From assembly GCA_039090855.1 (NCBI GenBank), contig CM076997.1, positions 169,352,709 through 169,416,708 of the forward strand: a stretch of DNA of 64,000 nucleotides, in the 5' to 3' direction. Position 1 is the first letter of the stretch; each line of letters begins with the position of its first letter. The position numbers and the translations under genes were made by a program. This document shows positions 46,063 to 57,420 of this stretch, one piece after another. The stretch comes from Macrothele yani (Eukaryota > Arthropoda > Arachnida > Araneae > Macrothelidae). The notes under the pieces were generated by a model. That model had not been told where the DNA came from. It searched no databases and saw only the letters and a program-made list of their open reading frames with translations.

Positions 46063-46606
46063 GTAAAAATTCCAAAAGTTCGGAGGCGTTAAATTTGTAA
46101 ATCAATGAAATGTTATTATTAGCCAAATTTCATATGTAATTTGTTTTGTCATTAATGACATTCCTTTTGTATAGGGTTAGAAAATCAAGATAACAATTGC
46201 TCGTCGTTTTTTACACCGAGCACAAATAAAATCCACATTTTCAATGTTGTAATGTACATCTTGGCTTCCACTGTACAAACCAGAAGAAAAATGTTTCATT
46301 CAAATGCAATAATCCTCATAATCACTGAACGGGTTCATACAGTATCAGCTTGTAGCAGCGGTTTTAACACTTTATATTCAGAAACCATTAAAGTGGCATT
46401 AAGAATGAATTCGTATCTCTTGTATGTCCATGTGAACATAACTGGTAATGTGAAGGTTTTTCAGTGCACATGCCATGTTTATAAAGTCATACAGATCGGC
46501 TGCTGAACTTAGAATTCAGCCCTTCCAACAGAATAGGGATAATCAGTAGCTCACTATCCTTTGAAAAATTATGAATTCTGCTTTGCTTGAGAGTTTTTTC
46601 TCTTGT
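46063..46606. other. Intron sequence without recognised gene
   Basis: No feature identified. A short + frame at 46252-46506 has no recognisable similarity or splice context. Confidence 0.5.
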
Positions 46607-46795
46607 TGCAGAGTTTAATGGTAACCGCGAGCTTCAAAGGAGATCAGAAATCTTCTTTCCCGAATTTAGGGTCAGTTAGCGAAAAGGGCCAAAGCCGTAG
46701 GTCAAGCGCCCCTCCCATTTCTCATCCGGAGCTCGGCCCCAGACCAGGTGATTAGCTGGAAGCCCTTTCCTCTGACCATTTGGCCACCTGAAAAT
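46607..46795 (-). mobile_element. SINE family A relic
   Basis: Decayed reverse copy: TTTAATGGTAACCGCGAGC, GAATTTAGGGTCAGTTAGC, CCAAAGCCGTAGGTCAAGC, then remnants of the tRNA-like head (CCATTTGGCCACCTG). Confidence 0.55.
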
Positions 46796-46974
46796 GTGTA
46801 ACACCAATGTCTGACCACTTTCTGCCTGAAAGTGTATAACACCAGAAGTTCATGAAGCACTGCCGCATTCAGAATTTTTTTTATGTCCAAGAAATATGAA
46901 ACGTCCTAGCATTCAGAGAAGAGACAATAAAATTAGTGTCGAAGTTTTTGGATGGTTTAATTGTTTTAAAAAGT

Positions 46975-47180
46975 GCAGCCCCGGTGGCGCAGTGGTCTAA
47001 GCGATGGCTTCTGATCATTTGACCGTAATGGGTCGGGGTTCGAATCCCGAAGAGGCATGGATGTTGTGTTTGTCTTACGGCACTGGCTCTCTCCCTTCCC
47101 TGGAACCAGTGGCCCTAAATTAGGGATGAGAGACTGCTTATAGCTGCTCACGGTGGTCGTTAAGCCTCCAATAAAAAAAA
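46975..47180 (+). mobile_element. SINE family A with target duplication
   Basis: Complete copy: head CCCCGGTGGCGCAGTGGTCT, B box GGGTTCGAATCC, family body, A-rich tail. TTGTTTTAAAAAGT (46961-46974) and TTGCTTTAAAGAGT (47181-47194) are a 14-bp duplication with two changes. Confidence 0.85.
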
Positions 47181-47466
47181 TTGCTTTAAAGAGTAGTCGT
47201 TTGTGTCAAGAACAATGCGATACCCGACAACTGCAATAACTACAGATAAGATAATAGACGACTGAATGTTCATGATATTTCTAGTGATTGTTCCAGGCAA
47301 TTTTAACTGTGTTTTTAAGTATATTACAAGCAAGATTATTCAACAATTGGTGACACATGAACAGGAAGAAAATAAAAAAAAGGAAATAAAAAAAAAGAAA
47401 CCTTATGTTCTGAGTGTTTAGACTTTCAGAAATAAAATAAAACTTTAGAAAACGACTCCCAGCAGA

Positions 47467-50201
47467 TAATAAATGGCTCCTTAGAACTATCTTTTCCCTT
47501 TCAATTAAAAAAAAACGGAGCTTCGGGCAATATTTTTTTCGATAATAAATGGCTCCTTACAACTATCGCTTGCATTTCAAATTGAAGAAAAGGAAGCTTC
47601 GGGTGATATTTTTTTCGATAATAAATGGCTCCTTACAACTATCGCTTGCATTTCAAATTGAAGAAAAGGAAGCTTCGGGTGATATTTTTTTCGATAATAA
47701 ATGGCTCCTTACAACTATCGCTTGCATTTCAAATTGAAGAAAAGGAAGCTTCGGGTGATATTTTTTTCGATAATAAATGGCTCCTTACAACTATCGCTTG
47801 CATTTCAAATTGAAGAAAAGGAAGCTTCGGGTGATATTTTTTTCGATAATAAATGGCTCCTTACAACTATCGCTTGCATTTCAAATTGAAGAAAAGGAAG
47901 CTTCGGGTGATATTTTTTTCGATAATAAATGGCTCCTTACAACTATCGCTTGCATTTCAAATTGAAGAAAAGGAAGCTTCGGGTGATATTTTTTTCGATA
48001 ATAAATGGCTCCTTACAACTATCGCTTGCATTTCAAATTGAAGAAAAGGAAGCTTCGGGTGATATTTTTTTCGATAATAAATGGCTCCTTACAACTATCG
48101 CTTGCATTTCAAATTGAAGAAAAGGAAGCTTCGGGTGATATTTTTTTCGATAATAAATGGCTCCTTACAACTATCGCTTGCATTTCAAATTGAAGAAAAG
48201 GAAGCTTCGGGTGATATTTTTTTCGATAATAAATGGCTCCTTACAACTATGGCTTGCATTTCAAATTGAAGAAAAGGAAGCTTCGGGTGATATTTTTTTC
48301 GATAATAAATGGCTCCTTACAACTATCGCTTGCATTTCAAATTGAAGAAAAGGAAGCTTCGGGTGATATTTTTTTCGATAATAAATGGCTCCTTACAACT
48401 ATCGCTTGCATTTCAAATTGAAGAAAAGGAAGCTTCGGGTGATATTTTTTTCGATAATAAATGGCTCCTTACAACTATCGCTTGCATTTCAAATTGAAGA
48501 AAAGGAAGCTTCGGGTGATATTTTTTTCGATAATAAATGGCTCCTTACAACTATCGCTTGCATTTCAAATTGAAGAAAAGGAAGCTTCGGGTGATATTTT
48601 TTTCGATAATAAATGGCTCCTTACAACTATCGCTTGCATTTCAAATTGAAGAAAAGGAAGCTTCGGGTGATATTTTTTTCGATAATAAATGGCTCCTTAC
48701 AACTATCGCTTGCATTTCAAATTGAAGAAAAGGAAGCTTCGGGTGATATTTTTTTCGATAATAAATGGCTCCTTACAACTATCGCTTGCATTTCAAATTG
48801 AAGAAAAGGAAGCTTCGGGTGATATTTTTTTCGATAATAAATGGCTCCTTACAACTATCGCTTGCATTTCAAATTGAAGAAAAGGAAGCTTCGGGTGATA
48901 TTTTTTTCGATAATAAATGGCTCCTTACAACTATCGCTTGCATTTCAAATTGAAGAAAAGGAAGCTTCGGGTGATATTTTTTTCGATAATAAATGGCTCC
49001 TTACAACTATCGCTTGCATTTCAAATTGAAGAAAAGGAAGCTTCGGGTGATATTTTTTTCGATAATAAATGGCTCCTTACAACTATCGCTTGCATTTCAA
49101 ATTGAAGAAAAGGAAGCTTCGGGTGATATTTTTTTCGATAATAAATGGCTCCTTACAACTATCGCTTGCATTTCAAATTGAAGAAAAGGAAGCTTCGGGT
49201 GATATTTTTTTCGATAATAAATGGCTCCTTACAACTATCGCTTGCATTTCAAATTGAAGAAAAGGAAGCTTCGGGTGATATTTTTTTCGATAATAAATGG
49301 CTCCTTACAACTATCGCTTGCATTTCAAATTGAAGAAAAGGAAGCTTCGGGTGATATTTTTTTCGATAATAAATGGCTCCTTACAACTATCGCTTGCATT
49401 TCAAATTGAAGAAAAGGAAGCTTCGGGTGATATTTTTTTCGATAATAAATGGCTCCTTACAACTATCGCTTGCATTTCAAATTGAAGAAAAGGAAGCTTC
49501 GGGTGATATTTTTTTCGATAATAAATGGCTCCTTACAACTATCGCTTGCATTTCAAATTGAAGAAAAGGAAGCTTCGGGTGATATTTTTTTCGATAATAA
49601 ATGGCTCCTTACAACTATCGCTTGCATTTCAAATTGAAGAAAAGGAAGCTTCGGGTGATATTTTTTTCGATAATAAATGGCTTCTTACAATTATCGCTTG
49701 CATTTCAAATTGAAGAAAACGAAGCTTCGGTGGATATTCTTTCCGATAATAAATGGCTCTTTACAACTATCTCTCGCAATTCAATTTAAAGAAAAGGAAG
49801 CTTCGGGCGATATTTTTTGGATTGTAAACGGCTCCTTACAACTATCTTTTCCATTTCAATTTGAAGAAAAGGAAGCTTCGGGAGATATTTTTTTGGATTG
49901 TAAACGGCTCCTTACAACTATCTTTTCCATTTCAATTTGAAGAAAAGGAAGCTTCGGGAGATATTTTTTTGGATTGTAAACGGCTCATTACAACTATCTT
50001 TTCCATTTCAATTTGAAGAAAAGGAAGCTTCGGGAGATATTTTTTTGGATTGTAAACGGCTCCTTACAACTATCTTTTCCATTTCAATTTGAAGAAAAGG
50101 AAGCTTCGGGAGATATTTTTTTGGATTGTAAACGGCTCCTTACAACTATCTTTTCCATTTCAATTTGAAGAAAAGGAAGCTTCGGGAGATATTTTTTTCG
50201 T
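47467..50201 (+). repeat. 76-bp satellite array, about 36 units
   Basis: The unit contains AATAAATGGCTCCTTACAAC, TATCGCTTGCATTTCAAATTG, AAGAAAAGGAAGCTTCGGGT and GATATTTTTTTCG. From about 47545 to 49680 some 28 units are almost identical (one C-to-G change in the unit near 48250). Edge units differ: the right side (49740-50201) has TTGGATTGTAAACGGCTCC and TATCTTTTCCATTTCAATTT, and the first, left-edge unit also has TATCTTTTCCCTTTCAATT. Overlapping 62-residue frames repeat every 76 bases because 76 is not a multiple of three. They are not genes. The array is bounded by SINE sequence on the right. Confidence 0.95.
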
Positions 50202-50204
50202 CAC

Positions 50205-50405
50205 TTAATGACCACCTCATGAGCAAGTCTGAGATCTGTAAACAATCTGCAGTCCCTAGTTTATGTCCACTGGCTCCACGGAAAGGTTAGAGCCAGCACC
50301 GTAAGATAAACACATCACACATGACTCATCCGAAATTTAAATCTGCGACCAACCCGGACAACTGGCCAGCAGCTTGAACGTCGGGCTACCTGGCTATTGG
50401 GTTGG
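50205..50405 (-). mobile_element. SINE family A relic
   Basis: Reverse body: TTAATGACCACCTCATGAGC, GCAGTCCCTAGTTTATGTCC, ACTGGCTCCACGGAAAGG, CAGCACCGTAAGATAAACAC; head decayed. It abuts the end of the satellite array. Confidence 0.65.
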
Positions 50406-51112
50406 AGAAGCGTTAGCCGATATAAATAAGCGTTAGATGATACAAACAAGACGTAAAGATCACGGAGTTCAAAGGAACGCAAGTGTGAGGCTGTTAAACT
50501 GCTTCTGTCTCACTGGGACAGACTTCGTAATGGAAAGAAATTATAAAAAATACTAAGACTTCACGTGATTTGTCGTATAGTGGAACTTGTGCGCCGTGAC
50601 AATACCCTAGCGAACCTATGTTGGCAAGAGTGGCAGTCGGACGATCAGAGTGATCATCTAATTGGTAGTGAAGCACAACTGACGGATAAAGGATGGGTGA
50701 CAGTCGTATCAGTCGAGATGTTAGACGTTCATACACACCTACAGCCACTGCAGTGACCACCAGAGAGCTGGATTTTCCAATGGCTCTTAATCCCATCTAC
50801 CATCTGACTACTGCACTACGATTGCTGGTAGGGAAACACTCCATGCATTCCGCTCATCGCATCAATTACTAATGACAGATTCCATCGTCAACAGCGCCTG
50901 TGATGGTGCCATTCACGGGCTACATGAAGCACAAAATTGCATAAAATGGTCTTCGGCGATATATCTTATTTTTCCGTGGTGCCCAGTGAACGACGCGTTC
51001 GCGTATGGTGATCACGTGGTGAACTCAATGAACCTAGAGCCATTATAGAACACCATGCTGCACGTCCTGCTGATGTTTTGCTCTAGAGAGAGACGGTTGA
51101 GATAATTTTTAC
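50406..51112. other. Intron sequence without recognised gene
   Basis: Slightly more GC-rich than the surroundings with short open frames on both strands; none matches a family I know. Confidence 0.4.
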
Positions 51113-51830
51113 TTACGCTTTCCAACCGTAGGTTGAAGAAGCGTATAAGCTCCAGTTTTGGCCGTCTATCTGTCTGTCTGTTCGTCCGTCTGTCCGCCTG
51201 TCTGTTCGCACGATAACTCGCGTAAAGATTAGTCGATTTCGATGAAATTTTAGTATGTTGTAGGGGACCGCCTGGGGACCAGCCCTATTTAAAATGGTCA
51301 AAATGGTGTCAAAGGTCAGAACACAGGAGAATGATCCATTCCGTTTCCCTTGTGCGTCCTAACTTACGTAAAAATGGCTCGATTTCGATGAAATTTTAGT
51401 ATGTGGTAGTGGACCACCTGGGAACGAACCCCATTGAAAATGGTCGAAATGGGGTCAAAGGTCAGAATATAGGAGAGGGATCCATTCCATTCTATTGACC
51501 TTATGCGTCCTAACTTGGGTACAAATGGTTCGATTTCGTAGGGAGCCACCTGGGAACGAACCCTGTTGAAAATGGGATAAATTGGGTCAAAGTTCAGGAC
51601 ATAGGAGCGGGATCCATTCCATTGCAGTTATGCTTCATAACTTGACTAAAAATGCTTCAACTGAGACAAAACAATATCCTGTTGTTCCGGAAATATTCTG
51701 TACTTCACCGGTTCTGTTGAATATCATCGAAATGGGATCGAAGATCAGGACACAGGGTAGAGATTTATTCCACAGCCATTATCCTCATAACTTAAGTAAT
51801 GATCTCTGGTATGTTGGAAAGTGTATAATA
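51113..51830. repeat. Degenerate tandem repeat with CCGTCTGTC cap (family R2)
   Basis: A GTCTGTCTGTTCGTCCGTCT-type stretch near 51170-51205 is followed by four units of about 150 bp. They share TCGATTTCGATGAAATTTTA, GTATGT-GTAG-GGACC(G/A)CCTGG, AAAATGGTC-AAATGG-GTCAAAGGTCAG and GATCCATTCC. Identity falls from left to right. The arrangement (CCGTCTGTC cap plus decaying units) resembles family R1 although the units differ. Confidence 0.65.
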
Positions 51831-52257
51831 ATCGATGCATTGCATGATTTTTCTAACTTGTTGTTAGTATTCATCAGTGGCAATCTGATTGCTCGCAGCT
51901 AGGTTCCCGAGATTCTAGACCCATCGCCAACCGCTGAATCATGCACACTTTACTGAGCTGCTTGACGCCATTTCAAAGTCGATAGCGCCAGTGTACATAC
52001 CGCAGGAGTTTCCAATGAATGTCCTTCACGGTGTGGACTTACTTTCTTGGCTAACCAGCTATCCGAATTTCCCCCAATCGAGCACGTGTTGGTCATGACT
52101 GGATGCCCTCTACAGACCTATGAGCAGCGTACACGTACCGTGACTGTCCTGTGGGACCGGGTATGAGAGGCTTTTGGGGAAACTCCGCGGGAGGTTGCTC
52201 GACACTTACACGGGACTCCTTTGTTTTTTTCGGAGTTTGGCAATCAGCACTTGCATA
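51831..52257. other. Possible transposon-derived fragment
   Basis: No host exon. The minus strand around 52050-52210 reads like a decayed non-LTR or DNA-transposon fragment but nothing definite can be named. Confidence 0.25.
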
Positions 52258-52259
52258 TA

Positions 52260-53477
52260 CACTATCTACCAACAAGTAATTGGACACTTGTGATAGCAAA
52301 GGAAAACGAAGTTTATTCACCTTCAATAGTTGGTGGAGCCTCCATGAGCGGCGATTACAGCTGCGACCCTCCGGGGCGTACTCTCAAAAAGGCGTTGTAC
52401 GACGGCTAGCGGTATTTTCTTCCACTCTGCTTGGAGAAGACAGGTCCGTTCCTTCACCGATTTCGGACGGTGGGGGCACCCCTTAAGTCGACGCTCCAAC
52501 TCGTCCCAGAGGTGCTCGATATGGTTAAGGTCCGTGCTTTGCGCAGGCCAGTCCATTCGATTAACCCCATTGTCACCATACCAAGCCATGGTGGACTTCG
52601 CAACATGACAGGTGGCATTGTCATCCTGAAAGTAACATGGGTCCACCCCGTAAAACTGCCACATCGTAGGAAGCGCATGGTCATCCAAAATGGTGCAATA
52701 GGTCTCGGCGTTAAGTCTACTAGGAATTGCGACCAAAGGTCCCGTGCCATACCTGGAGAAACACCCCCACATCATAATTCCACAGCCGCCGAACTTCACA
52801 GTTGGCACAATACATTCCGGCAGGAAGCGTTCTCTAGGCAGACGCCAAACCCAGACCTTGCCATCCAAACGGAAGAGGGTGAACCTTGATTCGTCGCTCC
52901 AGAGAACCTGTTTCCACTGTTCAACGGTCCACTGTTGACGTTATTTTCACCACGTTAGCCGAGCAGCGCTATTGGACTTGGTGACCAAAGGCTTGTGAGC
53001 GGCAGCACGTCCAAGATAACCGAGCAGATGGCTTCCTTACGGATGGCATTCATCAAAAGAACACTCCCGGTTACCTGTTGAAACTCCTCGCGGATGTGGC
53101 ACATTGATTTGGTGCGGTTCTTCCGAATTTCTGTGGCCCGCACCCGTCGGTCTCTAACTCCCAGTTTTGTGGGTCTTCCGGGTCGGGGCACATTCTGACA
53201 GTCACCTCTCATCTTCCACTTGCCAATCACGTAGGCCACCGTCGATTTTGGGTACTTCAACTCGCTGGATATGTCACGTATGGATCGGCCATTTCTGTGA
53301 TACCCGACGATTGCACCTTTCTCGAAATCAGAGAGCTCCGAACTGCGTGGCATCTTGCATGTGACTGGTTGCGTTGTTGTTTCCCACACGATATTTAACG
53401 GCGGCGGCTGTGACGTGTATCAGGACCGTAGATATCGTCGATTGCAGGGGTGTTCAATTACTTGTTGGTAGATAGTG
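52260..53477 (-). pseudogene. Tc1-family transposon (family T, copy 2), broken transposase
   Basis: Ends CACTATCTACCAACAAGTAA lie between TA dinucleotides (52258-52259 and 53478-53479). The minus strand begins MPRSSELSDFEKGAIVGYHR at about 53353, has a frameshift around 52950, and then a long open part (52868-52323) with GIMMWGCFSRYGTGPLVAIP, FQDDNATCH and HIEHLWDELERRLKGC, ending AAVIAAHGGSTNY. The last catalytic block reads LNHIEH where copy 1 has LNPIEH. Near the 5' end about 20 extra bases occur before the terminal repeat. Very similar to copy 1 at 18364-19562. Confidence 0.9.
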
Positions 53478-53626
53478 TATGTAATTGTTATGTAAATGCA
53501 CTAAAATATAATCTTTTCTATACGTAAAGGGATTTTTTTATTAATTAAGTATGGTGTTCATAATTAATGAAGATATTTGTCAAGTTGTTTTACAAATTTA
53601 TGGTATATTTAAAAACATTATTTCAG

Positions 53627-53722
53627 TACTTCACCCGTGACATTGAATGCGATGTTTGGAGTGGAAAGTATTATGATGAAGATATGAAGTTAGACTTTTA
53701 CAAGGAAACCTACATCTCGACT
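53627..53722 (+). CDS. Host gene exon 5 (last visible)
   Basis: The acceptor TTATTTCAG ends at 53626 and the donor TCGACT|GTAAGT follows 53722. Exactly 32 codons, phase 0 to phase 0. The translation is YFTRDIECDVWSGKYY followed by DEDMKLDFYKETYIST. With the preceding exon this makes YKGQ-YFTRDIECDVW, the Y-x-G-x5-R-x-I-x-C-D-x-W signature I associate with LolA-like domains (also compatible with ependymin-related folds). Later exons must exist but I find no in-phase candidate before 64000. Confidence 0.7.
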
Positions 53723-54041
53723 GTAAGTTCCATATAAGCGTTCTAATTTTCACTTTTAATATTACTGTAAACAAGAAAATCAATGTAAAATTACAAAGAG
53801 TTGGTAGTGTTTTTGTTTCTTTATACCTTATGAAGGAATATGCTGCAAGTTGCGAATTTATTACGTACACGACGGATATCGTGCTTATCAAAAACAGTAT
53901 TTACCAGTGGTAAAATTATATTAAAGCAACTGGGGAAGATAAGAGCTGTGCAAAAGGAGGTAAAATCTCGGTTAAACACTTAAATCTTCCATTGCTAATT
54001 TTTCACATTTCAAGACTATGTTAACTTAAATGTGATAAATA

Positions 54042-55719
54042 CAGAGTATGTTCACACATTTCTAGAACGATTTTCCCGCAATATAATTAATGTTTAAAAT
54101 AAAATTCTTTCTTTCTCAAATGTTCTATCTTATAGAACCTTCTCTGGACTATGAACCTACATCTAGATTTCCAAGAAAACAGGGCATTTCTTAAAATGGG
54201 TAGTTGTATTTTATTCCACTCCTCTTCCATTGCTTTCCATAGCCCATTCACTGCTTTATGTTAGAAAGCGCTCTTTTTAGCAGTCCGAAGGCACAATAGT
54301 CCATGTAACGTACCAGGAGATGTGACGTACCTGCCAGAAGGACGCACACGACATAGAGGCAGATAGGAATCAGAATAAAACGTCCGCGTAGCTCAATTGG
54401 TAGAGTGACTTATTCCGGAATGAGGGGATACGGGTTCGAATACTGGCGTGGACAGAAATGACGGAGAAATTTACTTCGTTATAATGGTCCCTGTTCGGGC
54501 GCCATTATAACGAAGTAAATTTCTCCGTCATTTCTGTCCACGCCAGGATTCGAACCCGTATCCCCTCATTCCGGAATAAGTCACTCTACCAATTGAGCTA
54601 CGCGGACGTTTTATTCTGATTCCTATCTGCCTCTATGTCGTGTGCGTCCTTCTGGCAGGTACGTCACATCTCCTGGCACGTTACATCCATTGATTACACA
54701 TCAGAGAACTTTGAAGGAATATGAGCAAAATGTATGGACTTGATACCCGTCTCTTGTTTTCACTTTTTCAAGAAATAGGGTGGTAGATTTGAACGTATCA
54801 CTGGTAGCCTTTAAGTGATGGAGTTCTACTCTTTGAATGCTCTGTGGATAAAGGAATGGTATTTCCTCTTTAAATACAGGAGTTAAAACATTATTTTTGT
54901 AATATGTAGAATTGATTTTAATATTCTTTCCAACTTTTCTTAACTTTAATTTCCCATTGTATGAGAAACCAGCAATAATCATGAATCCTTTACTCAAACT
55001 TTCTTTGTTGGAACCAAGTTGGTAAGTCTTTTTCTGCACTTTTGCTATAGCAAATCGATCTTGTTTTGTTACAGTCGTTTAGGTAGATGCATGCTTCATC
55101 AATAGTCGCAATAAATTTGCATCTGTCCCCAGCTAAGTTATTTTCATTAAAAAGTCTACACGGTGTTCGGCGCTCAGCCATGTGCCTAGGCAAAAGGTTG
55201 TGATCATTACGTTTTTTGGTTTCCGTCAGATTCAAATCTTTGTTTTTTACTTTGTTTACAGTTTATACAAGGATTTTTAACGACTTTGGGATTGCTCTTT
55301 GATTCGGCGGAGTTTCTTTTAAGACCAGAGACCTTACATTTGAAAAAGTCGTAAAAATACGTACTTTCATTGGATGCTCATTGGGTGTTCTTTTTCTTGT
55401 TAAAAACAATGCTTGACGATTTCCCCCTCTATTATTGATAATACTGCTTATTTTACATTTAGAAATGCTAATTCCACGAATTTCACAGAGTTTTGTAATT
55501 ATAGAATACGAATATTCCTTTTTGTAAAGAGTAAAATCATAATTTTCAATCCACAGCTCGTTTTCGAGCGCCATTTTCTTAGCAGACGATATTTAACGGC
55601 AGCAGAAGTTTTTCTTCGTGTTCACTTAACACGCTGTTGCCAGTTTCAATTCCTTGAGCTTCTTTTATTCTCTGTAATTTCTAATCAAAAACGTTCTAAA
55701 AATGTGTGAACATCCTCTG
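54042..55719 (-). pseudogene. Tc/mariner-superfamily transposon with broken transposase, interrupted by an LTR palindrome
   Basis: Terminal repeats CAGAG(T/G)ATGTTCACACATTT lie beside TA (54040-54041, 55720-55721). The minus strand reads ENELWIENYDFTLYKKEYSY from about 55565, PNQRAIPKSLK near 55280, ATIDEACIYLNDCNKTRSIC near 55100 (first catalytic Asp), then KGFMIIAGFSYNGKLKLRKV and INSTYYKNNVL. A C-terminal GLWKAMEEEWNKIQLPILRN block lies near 54225, beyond the insertion. Frameshifts separate these parts. The 382-bp palindrome at 54304-54685 is inserted in the C-terminal region. The resemblance is to a Tc3-like group seen in arthropods. Confidence 0.75.
54304..54685. mobile_element. TRIM-derived palindrome: two inverted LTRs joined by a tRNA-Lys primer site
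   Basis: The left arm (54304-54483) is one TRIM LTR in sense orientation, starting TGTAACG. The right arm (54506-54685) is the same LTR inverted, ending CGTTACA. Between them lie 22 bases. 54487-54504 reads GTCCCTGTTCGGGCGCCA, identical to the last 18 nt of animal tRNA-Lys(UUU) including CCA, so in reverse it is the full primer-binding site. TCCA is duplicated at 54300-54303 and 54686-54689. Each arm carries AATAAA and a 72-nt tRNA-like part (54382-54453 on the left). The element has no internal region and no coding capacity. Confidence 0.85.
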
Positions 55720-55721
55720 TA

Positions 55722-56999
55722 ATTTCATTTTTTCATAATTACTTTTCAGAAATTTGGCAAAAAAGATTTATCAGTTCCTGTGTATCAGTATATAGATTAT
55801 TCATTTCCTTCGTATCAGTATAAATAGATTAATCATTACCTGTGTATCAGTCGGTGCAAAAAAAGTATGCCACAGCATACTTTTTTTAACATACCTTACC
55901 TTTCAGTGCATTTTATGATGAAATTTTCATGTGTACATAGTTGAGGGGCCACTTAATCTACATAACAATCCAATTTCATCTTCTCAAAGAGAAAAGACTA
56001 TGTTGATCTTTGTATACTCGTTTGAGAAGTGAATGACAATCCAATGCGATTTTTAAGGCAGCAATAGCGGTAAAGTAACACATGCAGCATTATTTTGTGT
56101 TGTAGTCATCATCTAAGGGAATATCAATGATATACATAAAATAAGTTTTGCTAACATTTGATATGTTTGCGCTTTTATGAGAACTCCAGAATGTACAAAT
56201 GAAAGATGAATCCTTCCTAAATTTTTGATCACATTTCTGACCCGTGGCGGAATTCCATATGTCTGTACAGCATTTGTCACATCTCATAGATTCTGCACGT
56301 ATCTAAGGCAAAGGAACAGTACAGCGTGAAAAAATTTCTGCTCAAAACTTCCATACACGTATAATATAAGAATGCGAAATTTAAGGAACAAGGGATTTTT
56401 GTCTCAAAGTGGATAAAAAATTAACTTAGAAGACAGACAAAACGCAAGAAATTTTATCACAAACACTTCTTTGGTGTTTAGTTTTTACTTGACAGATATT
56501 TAAATACAAAAATTATATTGTTTTATTTTCATGGTTGAAAACTATCCATGTATTTTTACGGGAAAAAGTCGGCAACTAGTGACCCGATACCGCCGGTAAA
56601 ATTATGACTCAGTCAATTCATACGGTACCATAGACTGCAAATGATCGATGAGGGAAACGTTTCTAGCACGAATGGCTGTAAACAAATGCACTGATATATA
56701 TAACATATGTATTTACGTGGTCAGTGCATTAATATCTTCAACTTCCTGAAATGGGAAAATGAGCTTTGACCGCAACAATACAGGAGCAACAAGATTTATT
56801 GCACTGAAATTTCTGACAATGTAAGTTTCGCATTTGTTTTATTATATGAATTTCACAGGAATTACGCAATGCTTAATCGCTGTTAAGTCATAACCACTGA
56901 TAAGAAAGACGCTGTGTTTGGAAAACCGTAACGGCAGCTGGAAAAAATGTATTATGCCACATTATGTGATTTACTCCTTTTTAATTATTTTGATATGTT
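55722..56999. other. Intron sequence without recognised gene
   Basis: AT-rich. A short near-duplication (CCTGTGTATCAGT / CTTCGTATCAGTATA) occurs around 55775-55855. No exon or element identified. Confidence 0.45.
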
Positions 57000-57420
57000 T
57001 ATAAGAACGCTATATATGAGGGTAAATAAAAAAGTAAAGTCAGTTTTGTTGTATTTGCCAAAAAAAGTGACACGGTGTTTCACAATGAAGTCTTCCTGCA
57101 ACTCCATACACGTTTTGTGGCGGTCTACAATCCTCTTGAACATATTAGAAGCTGTCATCGAAGGCTCCTAATAGGGCTGTTTGCTCACTACAAAAATCGC
57201 TTTTTTAAGTAAACCAAAGGGATGAAAATCGCTTAGTACGAGATCTGAGCCATGAGCTGGATGTGAAAGAACCTTAATCTTGAGGTTCTGAATTGTCGTC
57301 ATGCTACGGGAGGAAATCACTATCGTAGTGCAACAGAAGAGTTTTTGAAAACATCCCTTATCTATTATTCGAAATTACAGATTTTATCTTCTCTTTAAGA
57401 ATTGCTGAATACGTTGCACA
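57000..57420 (-). pseudogene. mariner transposase C-terminal relic
   Basis: Minus strand shows IQNLKIKVLSHPAHGSDLVL then SDFHPFGLLKKA near 57270-57190. This matches the third catalytic block (HPPYSPDLAPSDFHLFGPLK) with substitutions at several positions. Further down, weak C-terminal similarity ends near 57000. Only this part is recognisable. Confidence 0.55.

Noticed and set aside
47549..49940. A run of 62-residue open frames repeated every 76 bases
   Set aside because: They are an arithmetical result of a 76-bp satellite unit being read in rotating frames; there is no splice or promoter context and the stop is simply the next unit in another phase.
47467..50201. CRISPR-like regular array
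   Set aside because: There are no variable spacers: the whole 76-bp unit is repeated, and the genome is eukaryotic.
54121..54200. Possible host exon after TTATAG (NLLWTMNLHL...)
   Set aside because: The reverse strand here is the C-terminal block of the Tc/mariner transposase (WKAMEEEWNKIQLPIL), so it lies inside a transposon.
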